Assembly: GCA_916610825.1 (NCBI GenBank)
Contig: OU744448.1
Coordinates: forward strand, 4,255,465 to 4,319,464
Source: Haliclystus octoradiatus
Lineage: Eukaryota > Cnidaria > Staurozoa > Stauromedusae > Haliclystidae
Length of the DNA: 64,000 nucleotides
Reading direction: 5' to 3'
Both the position numbers and the translations under genes were made by a program. Below, piece by piece: positions 10,163-22,979 of the stretch. The notes under the pieces were generated by a model, which saw nothing but the letters and a program-made list of their open reading frames with translations, had not been told where the DNA came from and ran no database searches. How positions within the stretch are numbered: position 1 is the stretch's first letter; every line of letters begins with the position of its first letter.

Positions 10163-11284
10163 CAACGACACACCATTATACATTAACACACAGTCTAACC
10201 ATCCACCAACTATACTAAAACAAGTTCCAACTTCAATAAACCAAAGAATTTCAGATTTATCTTCTAACAACGCAATGTTTTTGAAAAGCAAACAAACATA
10301 CGCTGATGCATTAAGAGCAAGCGGCCATGTAGCAAATCTTTCTTACCAACCACGCACTACAACATCAAACAGTAACCGAAGAAAAAGAACCAGAAAAATC
10401 ATATCATTCAATCCGCCTTACAATAAGAGCGCTAAAATAAACATTGGCCGATCATTTTTAAATTTAGGCAAAAAACATTTTCCTAAATCAAATAAACTGA
10501 GCAAGATATTTAACCATAAAACAATTAAAGTGAGTTATAGCTGTACTAACAACATGGACAAGATTCTCAAAAGTCATAACAACAAAATAACCAATGATGA
10601 AAACAACGCCACAGCCACACCTTGCAATTGCAGGGAAAAAGATACTTGCCCACTCGAAAATAGGTGCCAATTAAAAAGTTATCATCTACAAGGCTACAGT
10701 GACAACACCAGCCGACGAAGAGGGACAGCAACAGCCAGTACATCAAAAATCAAATGGTCAACTATTGCAAATGCAAAGCCATACAATAACATATCTAAAA
10801 AATGTCATCTATGTTTATTGGAAAAATATTATATTATATGCTCAAAAAAGCCATTACTTAATAAAAAATCTAAACTAATCTCAAAATGCCGTCACGAGAA
10901 TAAATTTTATTGATCTAATTTTAAAGAAACTAAAACATAATTTAGCTTAACTGCTGTAATAGGAAACAATTTCATTTATCTTACGCCTTAATTACCAAAA
11001 CGGAACAATAGCACCATTGTATGTTAAGACAACTATTGTATTAAAACAATAACGCGCTGCGGCACTTATGATAGCATGTAATAGGAGTCACCATGTATAC
11101 TTTTCATTGAGTATCAACTGTCTGATGATCGCACACTGCGTGAAACTATAGTAACAGAAATTAAGAATGTGTTTTCTTTTACTCGGTCACCATCCTTATG
11201 TATTACAGCTCTGCGAATGTTTAATCGGTATTGAGCACTATCACATCTGACGATAGATAAATCTATCTTTATTATTCTTTATTA
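10163..11284 (+). mobile_element. PLE copy C (diverged subfamily), 5' end in gap
   Basis: Coding sequence from 10,163 to 10,912 aligns with PLE copies A and B from the YINTxSNHPPTIL motif to KCRHENKFY, but with substantial amino-acid divergence. It keeps the cysteine motif CNCREKDTCPLENRC. A frameshift after that motif and loss of about 40 codons removed the GIY-YIG core present in A and B, so this copy lacks the endonuclease. The non-coding tail includes a hammerhead motif (11,117-11,157) and ACAGCTCTG...ATTGAGCACT, shared with the 5' leader of copy B. It ends at the long (TTA)n tract. Confidence 0.8.
11117..11157 (+). ncRNA. Hammerhead ribozyme motif (type I), PLE copy C
   Basis: In order: stem I 5' strand ACTGT, core CTGATGA (exact CUGANGA consensus), stem II arms CGCA/TGCG with a 3-nt loop, GAAAC, a minimal AC/GT stem III with 4-nt loop TATA, GTA as cleavage triplet, and stem I 3' strand ACAG. 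Four stem I pairs form. A T/T pair sits at the base of stem II. Hammerheads of this minimal stem III form are known from Penelope-like elements. Confidence 0.75.
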
Positions 11285-12628
<1,344 letters not shown>

Positions 12629-12630
12629 TT

Positions 12631-14157
12631 AGTGAAATCGGTATTGTTAGCAAAAAGATATTAGAGAAAGTAATTACCAACGTAAAAAATGTAACCAACG
12701 TAAACCAATGGAAAAATTCTTCCTCTGTTATAAATTGGTTTAAGGCATTAAAAAACAAGCAGCAGCTATCCTTTATGACTTTCGACATAGAAAGCTTCTA
12801 TCCTACGATCTCTGAAAAACTATTGAAAAAGGCAATCACTTTTGCTCAAAACTTCACTCCGATATCGGACAACGACATTAAAATCGTCATGCACGCGAGG
12901 CAGTCGGTCTTATTCAACAAAGGAGTAGCATGGACAAAGAAAGACCATTCCAATCTGTTTGACGTAACAATGGGAAGTTACGACGGAGCAGAAGTATGCG
13001 AATTAGTGGGGCTTTTTATATTAGCCAAACTTGGGGAAGTATATGGTGACAATAACATTGGCCTTTACAGAGATGATGGCCTGGCAGTCATGAAAAACAA
13101 GTCCGGTCCTCAAGCCGAAAGATGCAAGAAAAGAATTACGAAAAATTTTAAGGAATTTGGCCTAAAAATCACAACAAAAACTAACCATAAATCCGTCGAC
13201 TTCTTAGACATTACTTTCAACTTAACCAATGATACCTTTCAGCCGTACAGAAAACCAAACGACCAACCTATATATATCAACACTAAATCTAACCACCCAC
13301 CAACAATCTTGAAACACATCCCCTTAGCAATCAATCAACGAATTTCCGATTTGTCGTCAAACGAAACCATTTTCAAAAATAATAAACCTACATACGAAGA
13401 TGCCTTAGTAGCTAGTGGCCATGAAACAAACTTCGACTACCAACCAAGAACCACACCATCAAACAATAAAAAAAGAAACCGACGCAGGAAAATTACTTGG
13501 TTCAACCCACCTTTTAATAAAAGCGTTAGAACAAACATCGGCCAAACATTTCTCAGTCTAGTCAAGAAGCACTTTCCGCCATCGCACACTCTACACAAAA
13601 TTTTCAACTCAAACACACTCAAAGTCAGCTACAGCTGCACTTCAAACATGAAAACGATAATCACTAATCACAACAAAAATCTAATCAATTCAGAAAAGGA
13701 TGACACCGAAAGTACCAAACTATGCAATTGCCGCGTAAAAGAAAATTGCCCCTTTAATAACAAATGTCTAACGGAAAGCGTAATTTATAATGCAAAAGTC
13801 ACGACAGGAGACCAGGTGGAAAAGAATTACATTGGCCTTACAGAAGGAACATTCAAGACACGCCACACACAGCACATGAGCACATTCAGACATGAAAAAC
13901 ACACGAACAACACTCAGCTGTCAAAATATATTTGGGAATTAAAATATGAAGCCATTGAATACCAAATTGAATGGATTGCACTATCTACAGCCAAGACATA
14001 TAGCAACAAATCAAAGAGATGCCAGTTATGCTTAGCTGAAAAGTACCATATAATATGCGCAAAAAAAGAACTATTAAATAAAAAATCAGAATTAATCTCT
14101 AAGTGTAGGCATGAAAATAAATTTTATTTTTCTAATTATAAATCCACTAAAACATAA
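12631..14157 (+). CDS. PLE copy A: reverse transcriptase + GIY-YIG endonuclease, 5'-truncated but open
   Basis: The frame is open from the junction at 12,631 to TAA after 14,157, about 509 codons; the first ATG is at 12,775. Parts in order: RT with MTFDIESFYPTISEKLL, a QSVLFNKG block, catalytic LYRDDGLAVM, DFLDITFNL; then the linker with SNHPPTILK and ISDLSSNE; the cysteine motif CNCRVKENCPFNNKC; then GIY-YIG core NYIGLTEGTFKTRHTQH, TQLSKYIWELK; and a C-terminal CQLCLAEKYHII motif. This is the usual order for PLEs with a C-terminal endonuclease. The RT N-terminal region present in copy B is missing, so the element cannot act alone, though its codons remain intact. Confidence 0.9.
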   Translation, partial: SEIGIVSKKILEKVITNVKNVTNVNQWKNSSSVINWFKALKNKQQLSFMTFDIESFYPTISEKLLKKAITFAQNFTPISDNDIKIVMHARQSVLFNKGVAWTKKDHSNLFDVTMGSYDGAEVCELVGLFILAKLGEVYGDNNIGLYRDDGLAVMKNKSGPQAERCKKRITKNFKEFGLKITTKTNHKSVDFLDITFNLTNDTFQPYRKPNDQPIYINTKSNHPPTILKHIPLAINQRISDLSSNETIFKNNKPTYEDALVASGHETNFDYQPRTTPSNNKKRNRRRKITWFNPPFNKSVRTNIGQTFLSLVKKHFPPSHTLHKIFNSNTLKVSYSCTSNMKTIITNHNKNLINSEKDDTESTKLCNCRVKENCPFNNKCLTESVIYNAKVTTGDQVEKNYIGLTEGTFKTRHTQHMSTFRHEKHTNNTQLSKYIWELKYEAIEYQIEWIALSTAKTYSNKSKRCQLCLAEKYHIICAKKELLNKKSELISKCRHENKFYFSNYKSTKT

Positions 14158-14375
14158 TCTGTAATAACTAACTACCGCATAGGAAATAACTACAAAGAAT
14201 TATCGCATCTAACAAAACAATAGCCTTTATATTATTTAACAATAGCCGCGTTTTGTAAGTTTAATTATGAGGTATAATGTATTTTATTGATTAGTTTTAA
14301 CTGTCTGAGGATCGCATAAAGCGTGAAACTTTAAGTAACAGTATCAAAATGTGTAGTCTTTGACTTCTTTATTAT
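14158..14375 (+). mobile_element. PLE copy A 3' non-coding tail / upstream pseudo-LTR of copy B
   Basis: The non-coding tail follows the stop codon, contains a hammerhead, and ends GTCTTTGACTTCTTTATTAT. Copy B's leader begins directly afterwards (ACAGCTCTG...). Copies A and B are thus head to tail, so this truncated copy serves the place called pseudo-LTR in Penelope-like elements. Confidence 0.8.
14300..14342 (+). ncRNA. Hammerhead ribozyme motif (type I), PLE copy A
   Basis: Stem I 5' strand ACTGT (14,300-14,304) pairs fully with ACAGT (14,338-14,342). The core CTGAGGA is at 14,305-14,311, stem II CGC/GCG has loop ATAAA, GAAAC is at 14,325-14,329, then loop TTTAA and GTA at 14,335-14,337. 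Predicted self-cleavage follows base 14,337. Beyond the stem I internal loop, TTTT and AAAA can extend the helix. Position in the PLE repeat agrees with known PLE hammerheads. Confidence 0.82.
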
Positions 14376-14487
14376 ATTTACAGCTCTGTCAACTGACATT
14401 GAGCACTGTTTTACTGCTATTAGATAATATCTAATACTATTATTAGCTCCTGGATCTCTAGTAGAGCACTATAATCTTACTGCAGAA

Positions 14488-16636
14488 ATGACCATGGAAA
14501 GAATCACATTTGACTATTCAATGAAAAACATACCAATACCTCCTAGGAAGACTTATTTAATGCAGCTAATTGCGAAAATAGAAAGCGTAATCAAACGAAT
14601 GCGATGGAAAGCGTTTTTCTTCCAAAAGGAAGAAACAGAGGAGACCAACGATATCAGTAATACAACCGATGCAAACCTTGGATTTAAATCAAGAAATTGC
14701 CCGCCACAAATTAGTGAATTGGAGAAATTCGAACTAGACCTAATAAAAATGACGCAAAACATTGAATTTAGACACGTTAATGATCAATTTCAGATCCAAC
14801 TTAAAAAAGATATTAACAAAATAAAGAAATCTTCAAAAGCCATCATCCCCGCTGACAAGACAAGGAATTACTACGAAATAGATACTAACCAACATGAAAA
14901 ATTACTTCTTAATAACATAACAACCACTTATAAAAAGGCAAGGAAAGGAACAGTGGATAAAATTAATACAGATGGCAAAAAGATCAGCGAGGAATTAAAA
15001 ATTGACAAGAGGGCAGAAATTATCGCACAACAGCCGGCCTTTATTACCATGAAAGATCACAAGGACAATTTCTCAAATAACCCTACTTGTAGACTAATCA
15101 ACCCGGCTAAAAGTGAAATCGGTATTGTTAGCAAAAAGATATTAGAGAAAGTAATTACCAACGTAAAAAATGTAACCAAAGTAAACCAATGGAAAAATTC
15201 TTCCTCTGTTATAAATTGGTTTAAGGCATTAAAAAACAAGCAGCAGCTATCCTTTATGACTTTCGACATAGAAAGCTTCTATCCTATGATCTCTGAAAAA
15301 CTATTGAAAGAGGCAATCATTTTTGCTAAAAACTTCACTCCGATATCGGACAACGACATCAAGATCGTCATGCACGCGAGGCAGTCGGTCTTATTCAACA
15401 AAGGAGTAGCATGGACAAAAAAAGACCATTCCAATCTGTTTGACGTAACAATGGGAAGTTACGACGGAGCAGAAATATGCGAATTAGTGGGGCTTTTTAT
15501 ATTAGACAAACTTGGGAAAGTATATGGTGACAATAACATGGCCTTTACAGAGATGATGGCCTGGCAGTCATGAAAAACAAGTCCGGTCCTCAAGCCGAAA
15601 GGTGCAAGAAAAGAATTACGAAAATTTTTAAGGAAATTGGCCTAAAAATCACAACAAAAACTAACCTTAAATCCGTCGACTTCTTAGACATTACTTTCAA
15701 CTTAACCAATGATACCTTTCAGCCGTACAGAAAACCAAACGACCAACCTATATATATCAACACTAAATCTAATCACCCACCAACAATCTTGAAACACATC
15801 CCATTAGCAATCAATCAACGAATTTCCGATTTGTCGTCAAATGAAACCATTTTCAAAAATAATAAACCTACATACGAAGACGCCTTAGTAGCTAGTAGCC
15901 ATGAAACAAACTTCGACTACCAACCAAGAACTACACCATCAAACAATAAAAAAAGAAACCGACGCAGGAAAATTACTTGTTCAACCCACCCTTTAATAAA
16001 AGCGTTAAAACAAACATCGGCCGAACATTTCTCAGTCTAGTCAAGAAGCACTTTCCGCCATCGCACACTCTACACAAAATTTTCAACTCAAACACACTCA
16101 AAGTCAGCTACAGCTGCACTTCAAACATGAAAACGATAATTACTAATCACAACAAAAATCTAATCAATACAGAAAAGGATGACACCGAAAGTACCAAACT
16201 ATGCAATTGCCGCGTAAAAGAAAATTGCCCCTTTAATAACAAATGTCTAATGGAAAGCGTAATTTATAATGTAAAAGTCACGACAGGAGACCAGGTGGAA
16301 AAGAATTACATCGGCCTTACAGAAGGAACATTCAAGACACGCCACACACAGCACATGAGCACATTCAGACATGAAAAACAAACGAACAACACTCAGCTGT
16401 CAAAATATATTTGGGAATTAAAAAATGAAGCCATTGAATACCAAATTGAATGGACTGCACTATCTACAGCCAAGACATATAGCAACAAATCAAAGAGATG
16501 CCAGTTATGCTTAGCTGAAAAGTACCATATAATATGCGCAAAAAAAGAACTATTAAATAAAAAATCAGAATTAATCTCTAAGTGTAGGCATGAAAATAAA
16601 TTTTATTTTTCTAATTATAAATCCACTAAAACATAA
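14488..16636 (+). pseudogene. PLE copy B: longest copy, RT + GIY-YIG, two frameshifts
   Basis: The start ATG is at 14,488 (second ATG two codons on), giving TFDYSMKNIPIPPRKTYL and RMRWKAFFF, which I take as the N-terminal region of this PLE family. RT follows with MKDHKDNFSNNPTCRLINP and MTFDIESFYPMISEKLL. Compared with copy A, one T is missing near 15,540 (just before LYRDD) and one G near 15,979 (ITWFNPP region); each shifts the frame. After the second shift the frame is again that of copy A through the CNCRVKENC motif and the GIY-YIG core YIGLTEGTFKTRH to the stop at 16,637. The full frame would be about 716 codons. Confidence 0.88.
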
Positions 16637-16778
16637 TCTGTAATAACTAACTACCGCATAGGAAATAACTACAAAGAATTATCGCATCTAACAAAACAAT
16701 AGCCTCTATATTATTTAACAATAGCCGCGTTTTGTAAGTTTAATTATGAGGTATAATGTATTTTATTGATTAGTTTTA

Positions 16779-16821
16779 ACTGTCTGAGGATCGCATAAAG
16801 CGTGAAACTTTAAGTAACAGT
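16779..16821 (+). ncRNA. Hammerhead ribozyme motif (type I), PLE copy B
   Basis: Identical in all core parts to copy A: ACTGT at 16,779, CTGAGGA at 16,784-16,790, GAAAC at 16,804-16,808, GTA at 16,814-16,816 and ACAGT at 16,817-16,821. It lies in the 3' tail of copy B, 180 bp after the stop codon. Confidence 0.82.
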
Positions 16822-16849
16822 ATCAAAATGTGTAGTCTTTGACTTCTTT

Positions 16850-16853
16850 ATTA

Positions 16854-16887
<34 letters not shown>

Positions 16888-16914
16888 GTTATTATTATTA
16901 TTATTGTTAATATA
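16850..16914. repeat. (ATT)n microsatellite at PLE copy B 3' end
   Basis: About 60 bp of ATT units with two GTT variants directly follow the copy B 3' end (GACTTCTTTATTAT). Like the other PLE 3' ends in this window, the element stops at a TTA/ATT tract. Confidence 0.9.
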
Positions 16915-16936
16915 CGTCATATCTTTATAGCTACGT

Positions 16937-19900
16937 TTAAAGTGCCTATGAAATGAAAAAATGGGTTTTCAGATTTTTACAGATTATGAATCTGCATGTT
17001 CAACTTAGTACGATCGCGATATTTTTTTTTGAAAATTCGATGCTTAAGGTATATTTTTGGCATCACAAAGGTGCTACATTTTGGATGATATTGGGGACCG
17101 GCGCCTGGGCACTAATTTAGCAGCTGTGACGTCAAGAGTTGTACACGCGAATTTCAGCAATCGCTCAAAACACAAAAGCTCTTATACTGCTTCTTTCTTT
17201 TGCTTGAAAAACAACGTCTATTTTGATCAAGCAGAACTTAATTCTGGTTTAGAATGTATTTTATCAAGCCATAAAGAGTCATTATCCTTTCAACTTCAAC
17301 ATAGCCTTGACAAGGTGAAGTAATTGCTCTGGACGTCCAAACTAGTTCTGAGAAAAGCAATTACGAAGAGGATGAAGAAAAGTTATATGGTCGGTTTATT
17401 GGGGGCGTTTGAAGGCAAGGTTGGAGGGAATAAAAGGTTTTAGTGATTGGTAAGTGGTTATAATGAATGATGTATAAACTCAGACAACATTAGGTAGCTT
17501 AGCTGATCATTTTCTGCATAATGTAAGCCTGATAGTCTAGACCAACCTAAATATCCTTTTCGAAACCGAATTGCACGTGTAGTCTATTGAATATTTCACC
17601 TCTACATTCTACTTTTTATGGTTTTGTAGACTTATGTAAGATCAATTTATCACATTTCATTGTAAGTATGAGTGAATTATGTGAACATATTTCCTGGCAA
17701 GACCCTAGAGAAAACAGTCTTCCTGAGGTTGGAATTCAAAACAATGCTGATGTTTGATGGAAATCCTTCAAAGCTTCAATATACTAACCAGCCAGCACAG
17801 TTACTACAGTGCTACAATGAAAACAACTCTACCGTCTTGTAGACTGAAATTGAGATATCGTACCGGCAGACAACGGGTACAGAAGGAATGCCAACGAAAC
17901 GTATATGTAGTAAACAATTATCCAATAGACAATAAATATCAGTTGAAACATTCTCAAATATTCTCAAAGAAAATCAAATTACATTTATTGACAAATAACT
18001 ATAAGGAATACACTGATGTCTTTACAACATATTTCTGGAGCATGCTTGCATTGATCTTTTACACAACTCTCAGAGATGCTGCATGTTTCTGCACGATGGA
18101 TATGTAGGTCTCTCAAATGGGAAACATTTCGCAGGCGCTGCGCTGCCAGCATGCATTTATCATAATACATCCAGATGCACCAAGTTTCTGAATAGCTGAA
18201 CATCTGGATACCTGGCTGCAACAATGAAAAACTGTAAACACTGTTAACAATCAACTGTCAGAAAATAATCTCTACGTCCTTCGAATATAAAGCCTGACAG
18301 ATGATTTAACCTTCTGGAATTCTAGAACGTTTTGAAATTTTTCAAAATTATGGCCTAAAGAACATAAAAACATATTTACTCTAGCCATTTGGAAACTAGG
18401 ATTGCAGTTGCAGGATTCCCAGTTCTGTTTGACCCTGCCAAAAATGAAATTATGTGCACTTGGTATCACTTGAATATAGACCAATGAATATTCTCCCTAC
18501 TCTGAAGCAATATATATGAGGCATTTTCGATGCTGATTTTTTAAATCATCTCACAATCTAAACACACATGCATGGTGATACATGTTATAGCAGATTCTGA
18601 TCAAGTTTTAACGTTTGGTGACTTTTTGACTCAAGCAATTAACTAGAAATGATCGGCATTATTAGTAATATGGTTTTGATTGTTAGGTGTGTCTGTTAAA
18701 TGTCATGTTAACTGATTTTCTTCATGTCAATTGATTTTGAGATAAATGACAGAGATACAAGAGACATGATTGGCAATATTTCGTTATCTTTATGATAACA
18801 TTGTCAAGCAAGAGAGACGAAAGTGATGATGAGAATTTGTAAATATGGGCAATCATGTCTCTTTTATCGCTGTGATTTATCTCAAACTTAATAAGTAAGA
18901 ATTTATTAGTCAATTGATTTATAATTTAAAATGTAATTTATTTTTTAGTAGGCTTAGGTAATAAATCCTATTATATGAGTTATGACTTACCCTTAGTCCT
19001 AAAGAGTGCCTGAATGTCATCCTCTCCTTATTCTAATACTCACATTTTCACTGTTAGTAATTGATTTAAAGTCTAACTTGTATGCAAAAAAAAACAATTT
19101 AGTCATCAATAAACTGGCAATTTATCTTTCAAAAAGTGCTACATAGATAGTCAAGATACGTACATACTTGACACATCCCTTCTCCCATGTACGCAGCTGT
19201 ACGCTTTTGGTATGACCCCCCTCCCCCTCAACTTAGTACGTACTCTATGTATGGCTTGTCCCCTTATTGTTAATTTGTTTGCTTTTGTTTGCATTTAGGA
19301 TTGGGTCTACTATTGGCTCTCTTGCTGCACTGGTGGCATTTGATTGTTTCTTTACTAATGTTGTTCTTGTCTGGATTTAGATCATTCTGCTGCTACCATC
19401 GATCTATGTACTTTATTTATGTGAATTATATTTTATTATTCCTAATTTTATAATTCCTTTTTTAATCCTACTCATTGTTTTAACTTCTTTGTTTTGTCAA
19501 TTTTTCTCAAGATCAGATGCTATAGGCCCATAATAGGATTTCATGTAAATTTCATATTGCCTGGCAAGTAATTATGATAAGATAATAAATTATAATTTTA
19601 AAAATTGTATACATGTAAGATCACAAAGTTATCAGGAAATAATATCCATGCCATTAATATCTGTAATTCTGTAGTATTACCAGCCTAATGCATGCACATA
19701 TTACATTATTGAGAACATATCTGACTAGACGGTGGTAGGCACTGACAGGGCACTGTCCTAAGGCTGTTTCATACATGTATCTCGCTATTTCTATTTTACA
19801 TGATAAAAGGGCATGAATTGTAGGAAAAGTTCTTACTTTGAGACGTCGTCTGTAAGCGAGTATTAAACTAAGGATTCAGATAACATTTTCAAATAAATAT

Positions 19901-20416
19901 CTTAGAACCAGAAAACTAAGTGGACTGAAGATGAGCAGAGCTTAACTACGATGTTGGCACTTTGCGAAGGTACAAAATCACAACAAGATAATCCTACGAA
20001 GATTGTCCACAATCTTTTCAATTCCCGTGTTATTGAAAAAGTATGCATCTAGATAACTACCGAATCACTTCTGCTTGGACAATTTACCTTGGCTGGAGCT
20101 TCTGATACGCAATACTTACACTATGTTTGCAAATATACACGAGACAAACAACACAATCACTCCCGCCATGACTGCTTCTTGTGTTGTGTTTCTGATGTGT
20201 GTACAACTCTTGACGTCACGCGCCTCATTTTCATAATCTGACCGCGTAAAAAGTATCCCCAAAAATTTTGTGGAAATGCCGAATTTAGGCATAAAAAGAG
20301 GTAGGTTATAACTAATTGTTTGCAATAAAAATTATATCATCGGAATCAGCGTAAAAATCTCTACAGGAATATGTGAAATCCTCAAAACCCATTTTTTCAT
20401 TTCATAGGCACTTTAA
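16937..20416. mobile_element. TTAA-flanked TIR DNA element (Kolobok- or piggyBac-like), about 3.5 kb
   Basis: Perfect 29-bp terminal inverted repeats lie at 16,941-16,969 and 20,384-20,412, starting AGTGCCTATGAAATG and ending with TTTT. Both are bordered outside by TTAA (16,937-16,940 and 20,413-20,416). Inner inverted matches include TGACGTCAAGAGTTGTACAC near 17,127 and its complement near 20,200. TTAA duplications are typical of the piggyBac and Kolobok superfamilies. No transposase was recognised; the longest frames (17,754-18,107 and 17,057-17,323) match nothing I know. It is probably non-autonomous or decayed. Confidence 0.78.
18736..18886. repeat. Inverted repeat (MITE-like) inside the TTAA element
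   Basis: Arms of 37 bp (18,736-18,772 and 18,850-18,886) start TTTGAGATAAAT and match at 34 positions, with a loop of 77 bp. It could be a nested MITE or an internal stem of the larger element. No clear target duplication was seen. Confidence 0.7.
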
Positions 20417-20786
20417 CATTAACAGCTACAATTACAATAGTAACTGTTATAATATTGGTAGCTCCAAGAGATTAGACAATAGTTTGTAAATTGTATGTAT
20501 ATTGTTAGTACATTTCAAGATGGCCGACTAAAAACATGTGCAACCTCCTAATGATAGCGTGTCTTAAAAATGAGGGTAATTAAACAGTTATGCTTTGTTT
20601 ATTATTGTATAGTATAATAACAGTAACCGTGACAATATGCTACAGAAACCACACTCGTTCAGTCACGTCATATAACATAAACAACATCAGATATCAACAC
20701 TTTATACAACGTCAAAACAACATATATCAATACCGGTACATACATATTCATTCAAGATTCATTCCACTATTTGCTATTTTCCTTAG
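20417..20786. other. Intron sequence upstream of first visible gene exon
   Basis: AT-rich sequence with no exon recognised, ending in the acceptor TTTGCTATTTTCCTTAG at 20,770-20,786. The exon that splices to it is not in the visible sequence. Confidence 0.5.
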
Positions 20787-21258
20787 GTGTATCCACCCTG
20801 CACTAGTCTTATTGCTAGTGCTATTCCTGATGTTTCTGGTAAATATTACTTTGAGCGTGGTGATATGATCAAATTCAAAATTCTTGCTTATCACAACGCA
20901 AGTGCCACTGCAACTGCTGCAATGGATGTCAGCCTTACACTGTCAAGTGATCATCTGACATTTAGTACTTCATTAGTAATAAGTCAGGATCAGACAAGTG
21001 GAGGTAGTTTGGAAGTTCCAATAATGTTGAGTAATGGTATTGATTTGGTGTTCAAACCAGGAACAATGGCTACGTCAGATACATACACTGCTTATGTCAA
21101 TGTCACAGTTAAAAATGATGTGAATGCTCTTGATTCGTTGTTTATCAAAGTATATACAAGTGCATTCGATACAGCTTATTGCCAAAATGAAATTTTTTCT
21201 GATCCAATTGTGTATGCTGAACATCCAACATTGACAATGACTCAGACAATTGAAAAAG
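20787..21258 (+). CDS. Gene exon 1 (first visible): DUF11-like beta-sandwich
   Basis: After the acceptor the frame enters in phase 0 with VYPPCTSLIASAIPDVSG. It contains YYFERGDMIKFKILAYHNAS, like the conserved GDxIxFxI strand of DUF11-type modules, and later HPTLTMTQTIEKGKLNVGD, which resembles the next module's opening (K..LNVGD). The donor GTAAAT at 21,259 gives phase 1, matching the next exon. The protein is expected to be extracellular and threonine/serine-rich, but no signal peptide is visible because upstream exons are missing. A longer exon ending at 21,329 is hinted by homology but would need a one-base insertion and a stop removed. Confidence 0.75.
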
Positions 21259-21828
21259 GTAAATTGAACGTAGGAGATTGAATTTTGCAATTTCTGCGGT
21301 ACAGCAGCAATATCAAAACACAACCTAGAGTTAGTTAACATTGCTGCTAATTTTGCAAATAATCCCTTAATAATAACTAACTCAATTTTCTCTTCGTGAT
21401 AATTTGACAACTATCAGTGACGACATTGAATATTTAACAATTGAAATAGCCTTCCTTGTTTATATTGTCTTTTTATATAATCCTGAATCTATAATTTCCA
21501 AATCTCTTTACACTTTGAGGAACTTGTATAACAAAATAAAAAAATAAGCCTACTGTTTATATGTTATATGATTTCAACACTTATCTTAGAACCCAATATA
21601 TCACATTAGTTCGTTATTTGAGACTATTAATGAGTTCTTTGCTCAATGTTTGTACATTTGGATTGGGGATATTCATGGGGAGATCCCTTGTTACCGATGG
21701 TAGCTATGACATAATACCGCAAACACATCAAAACGATCAAATTCTGCATTGTGTTTTGATACGAAGAATACACAATTGAGCTCTGGTAGTACCAATTGAT
21801 TTTGATATAAATGATGTTTATTTTGTAG

Positions 21829-22073
21829 ATTTGACTGTGAATGGTGCACCAATTGACTATGATCTGGTTCTTACAATGCCTAAATTCACAATGAATGTCA
21901 GTGTTGAAATCACTATTGTTACAGGAGATTTAGTAATCATGACGATTTCAGATGCAGCAGTTGAAACAGTTGAAAGCGATCTTTCAGTTGTTAGTACCCC
22001 AACAGCTGTTTATTCATCTGTTAATTCTGCAGTGGGAAACACTGCGGTTCGATTCGATTTTGGTATAGTTACG
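21829..22073 (+). CDS. Gene exon 2: DUF11-like module
   Basis: Acceptor TTTATTTTGTAG, phase 1 in and 0 out, donor GTGGGT. The reading DLTVNGAPIDYDLVLTMP continues with VTGDLVIMTISDAAVE and ends GNTAVRFDFGIVT. The first residues fit the ayDVvltdtLP segment of DUF11-type repeats. A frameshifted paralogue of this exon is at 61,681-61,943 with the same splice phases, which supports the boundaries. Confidence 0.82.
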
Positions 22074-22629
22074 GTGGGTATTATATGTAACTAAAATTGC
22101 ATATAGTCTATTTCGATAATGTGTTTCCTTTGACTGTCATTTGAAGCATGATTTGACCACTGTTTGAAAAAACTCCAGCTCCTGTAAATATACGTATTCT
22201 TGATGATGTTAGCCTTCCACAAGCCAGGTTACCAGTCTTCCTGATTTATATAACAACAAAAATCTGATAACAATTATAATCTATAAAATTAAATGAACAG
22301 AGCTTTAATCATTGAGATGATTGACAAATATAACACCTTTCAGACATATCTTTACTCTAATAATTTGCAATATTTTGTTCATATCTTAAATATTCACATT
22401 TCACCATGATTTCACAACAAATGATAACCTTAATGAATTTTAAGTCTTTTTTATATTGTTTCTACATTTTAAAGTATTGTATTTCCAAAATCAACTGTAT
22501 ATCTATAGTTGACACATTAAAAATAACGCTGATTCATCCCTCCCTAAACATATGATAGTACTGTATTTCAAATTTACAAATTATATCACAGATAGTATTG
22601 ACGTTGAGGATTCAAACTTGTTACATGTG
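22074..22629. other. Intron 2, part before LTR element
   Basis: AT-rich intron sequence; no exon or named repeat seen. The intron continues to 26,396 and hosts an LTR retrotransposon and a small GTTCATGAAC foldback. Confidence 0.5.
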
Positions 22630-22634
22630 AATAC

Positions 22635-22783
22635 TGTGTGATAATCAATATATAGTCTAGCCTCTTTGTTATGTAGCCTCATTTCTATGTCATATATATA
22701 GGTGTAATGATACTAGTATATTCATTCTGTTGATAACTCCACTGTGCGATTATCTTGAGTCATCGTCTAACGATTATCCTACA
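22635..22783 (+). repeat. 5' LTR of Gypsy element
   Basis: 149 bp with TG...CA ends. The sequence after it, TAGTGCAGCGAG, is where a tRNA primer site would be, but I cannot name the tRNA. Confidence 0.9.
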
Positions 22784-22979
22784 TAGTGCAGCGAGTATAA
22801 ACTTTATTCGTATATTACAAACATCATTATTGTTATTTTGAAATTTTTATCATCACTACTCTACCGTTGAGTATTGCCGATTCTACTGGCTCGTCTAATT
22901 CTACACAATCCCGTAACGAACACATCACAACATAAAACAACAAATAGTTACAGTCATCTATTAGAGCACCGTGTCTAGA

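Noticed and set aside
17057..17323. 88-codon gene in the left end of the TTAA element
   Set aside because: Part of it lies in the subterminal inverted repeat (the same sequence occurs inverted near 20,200); no homology recognised.
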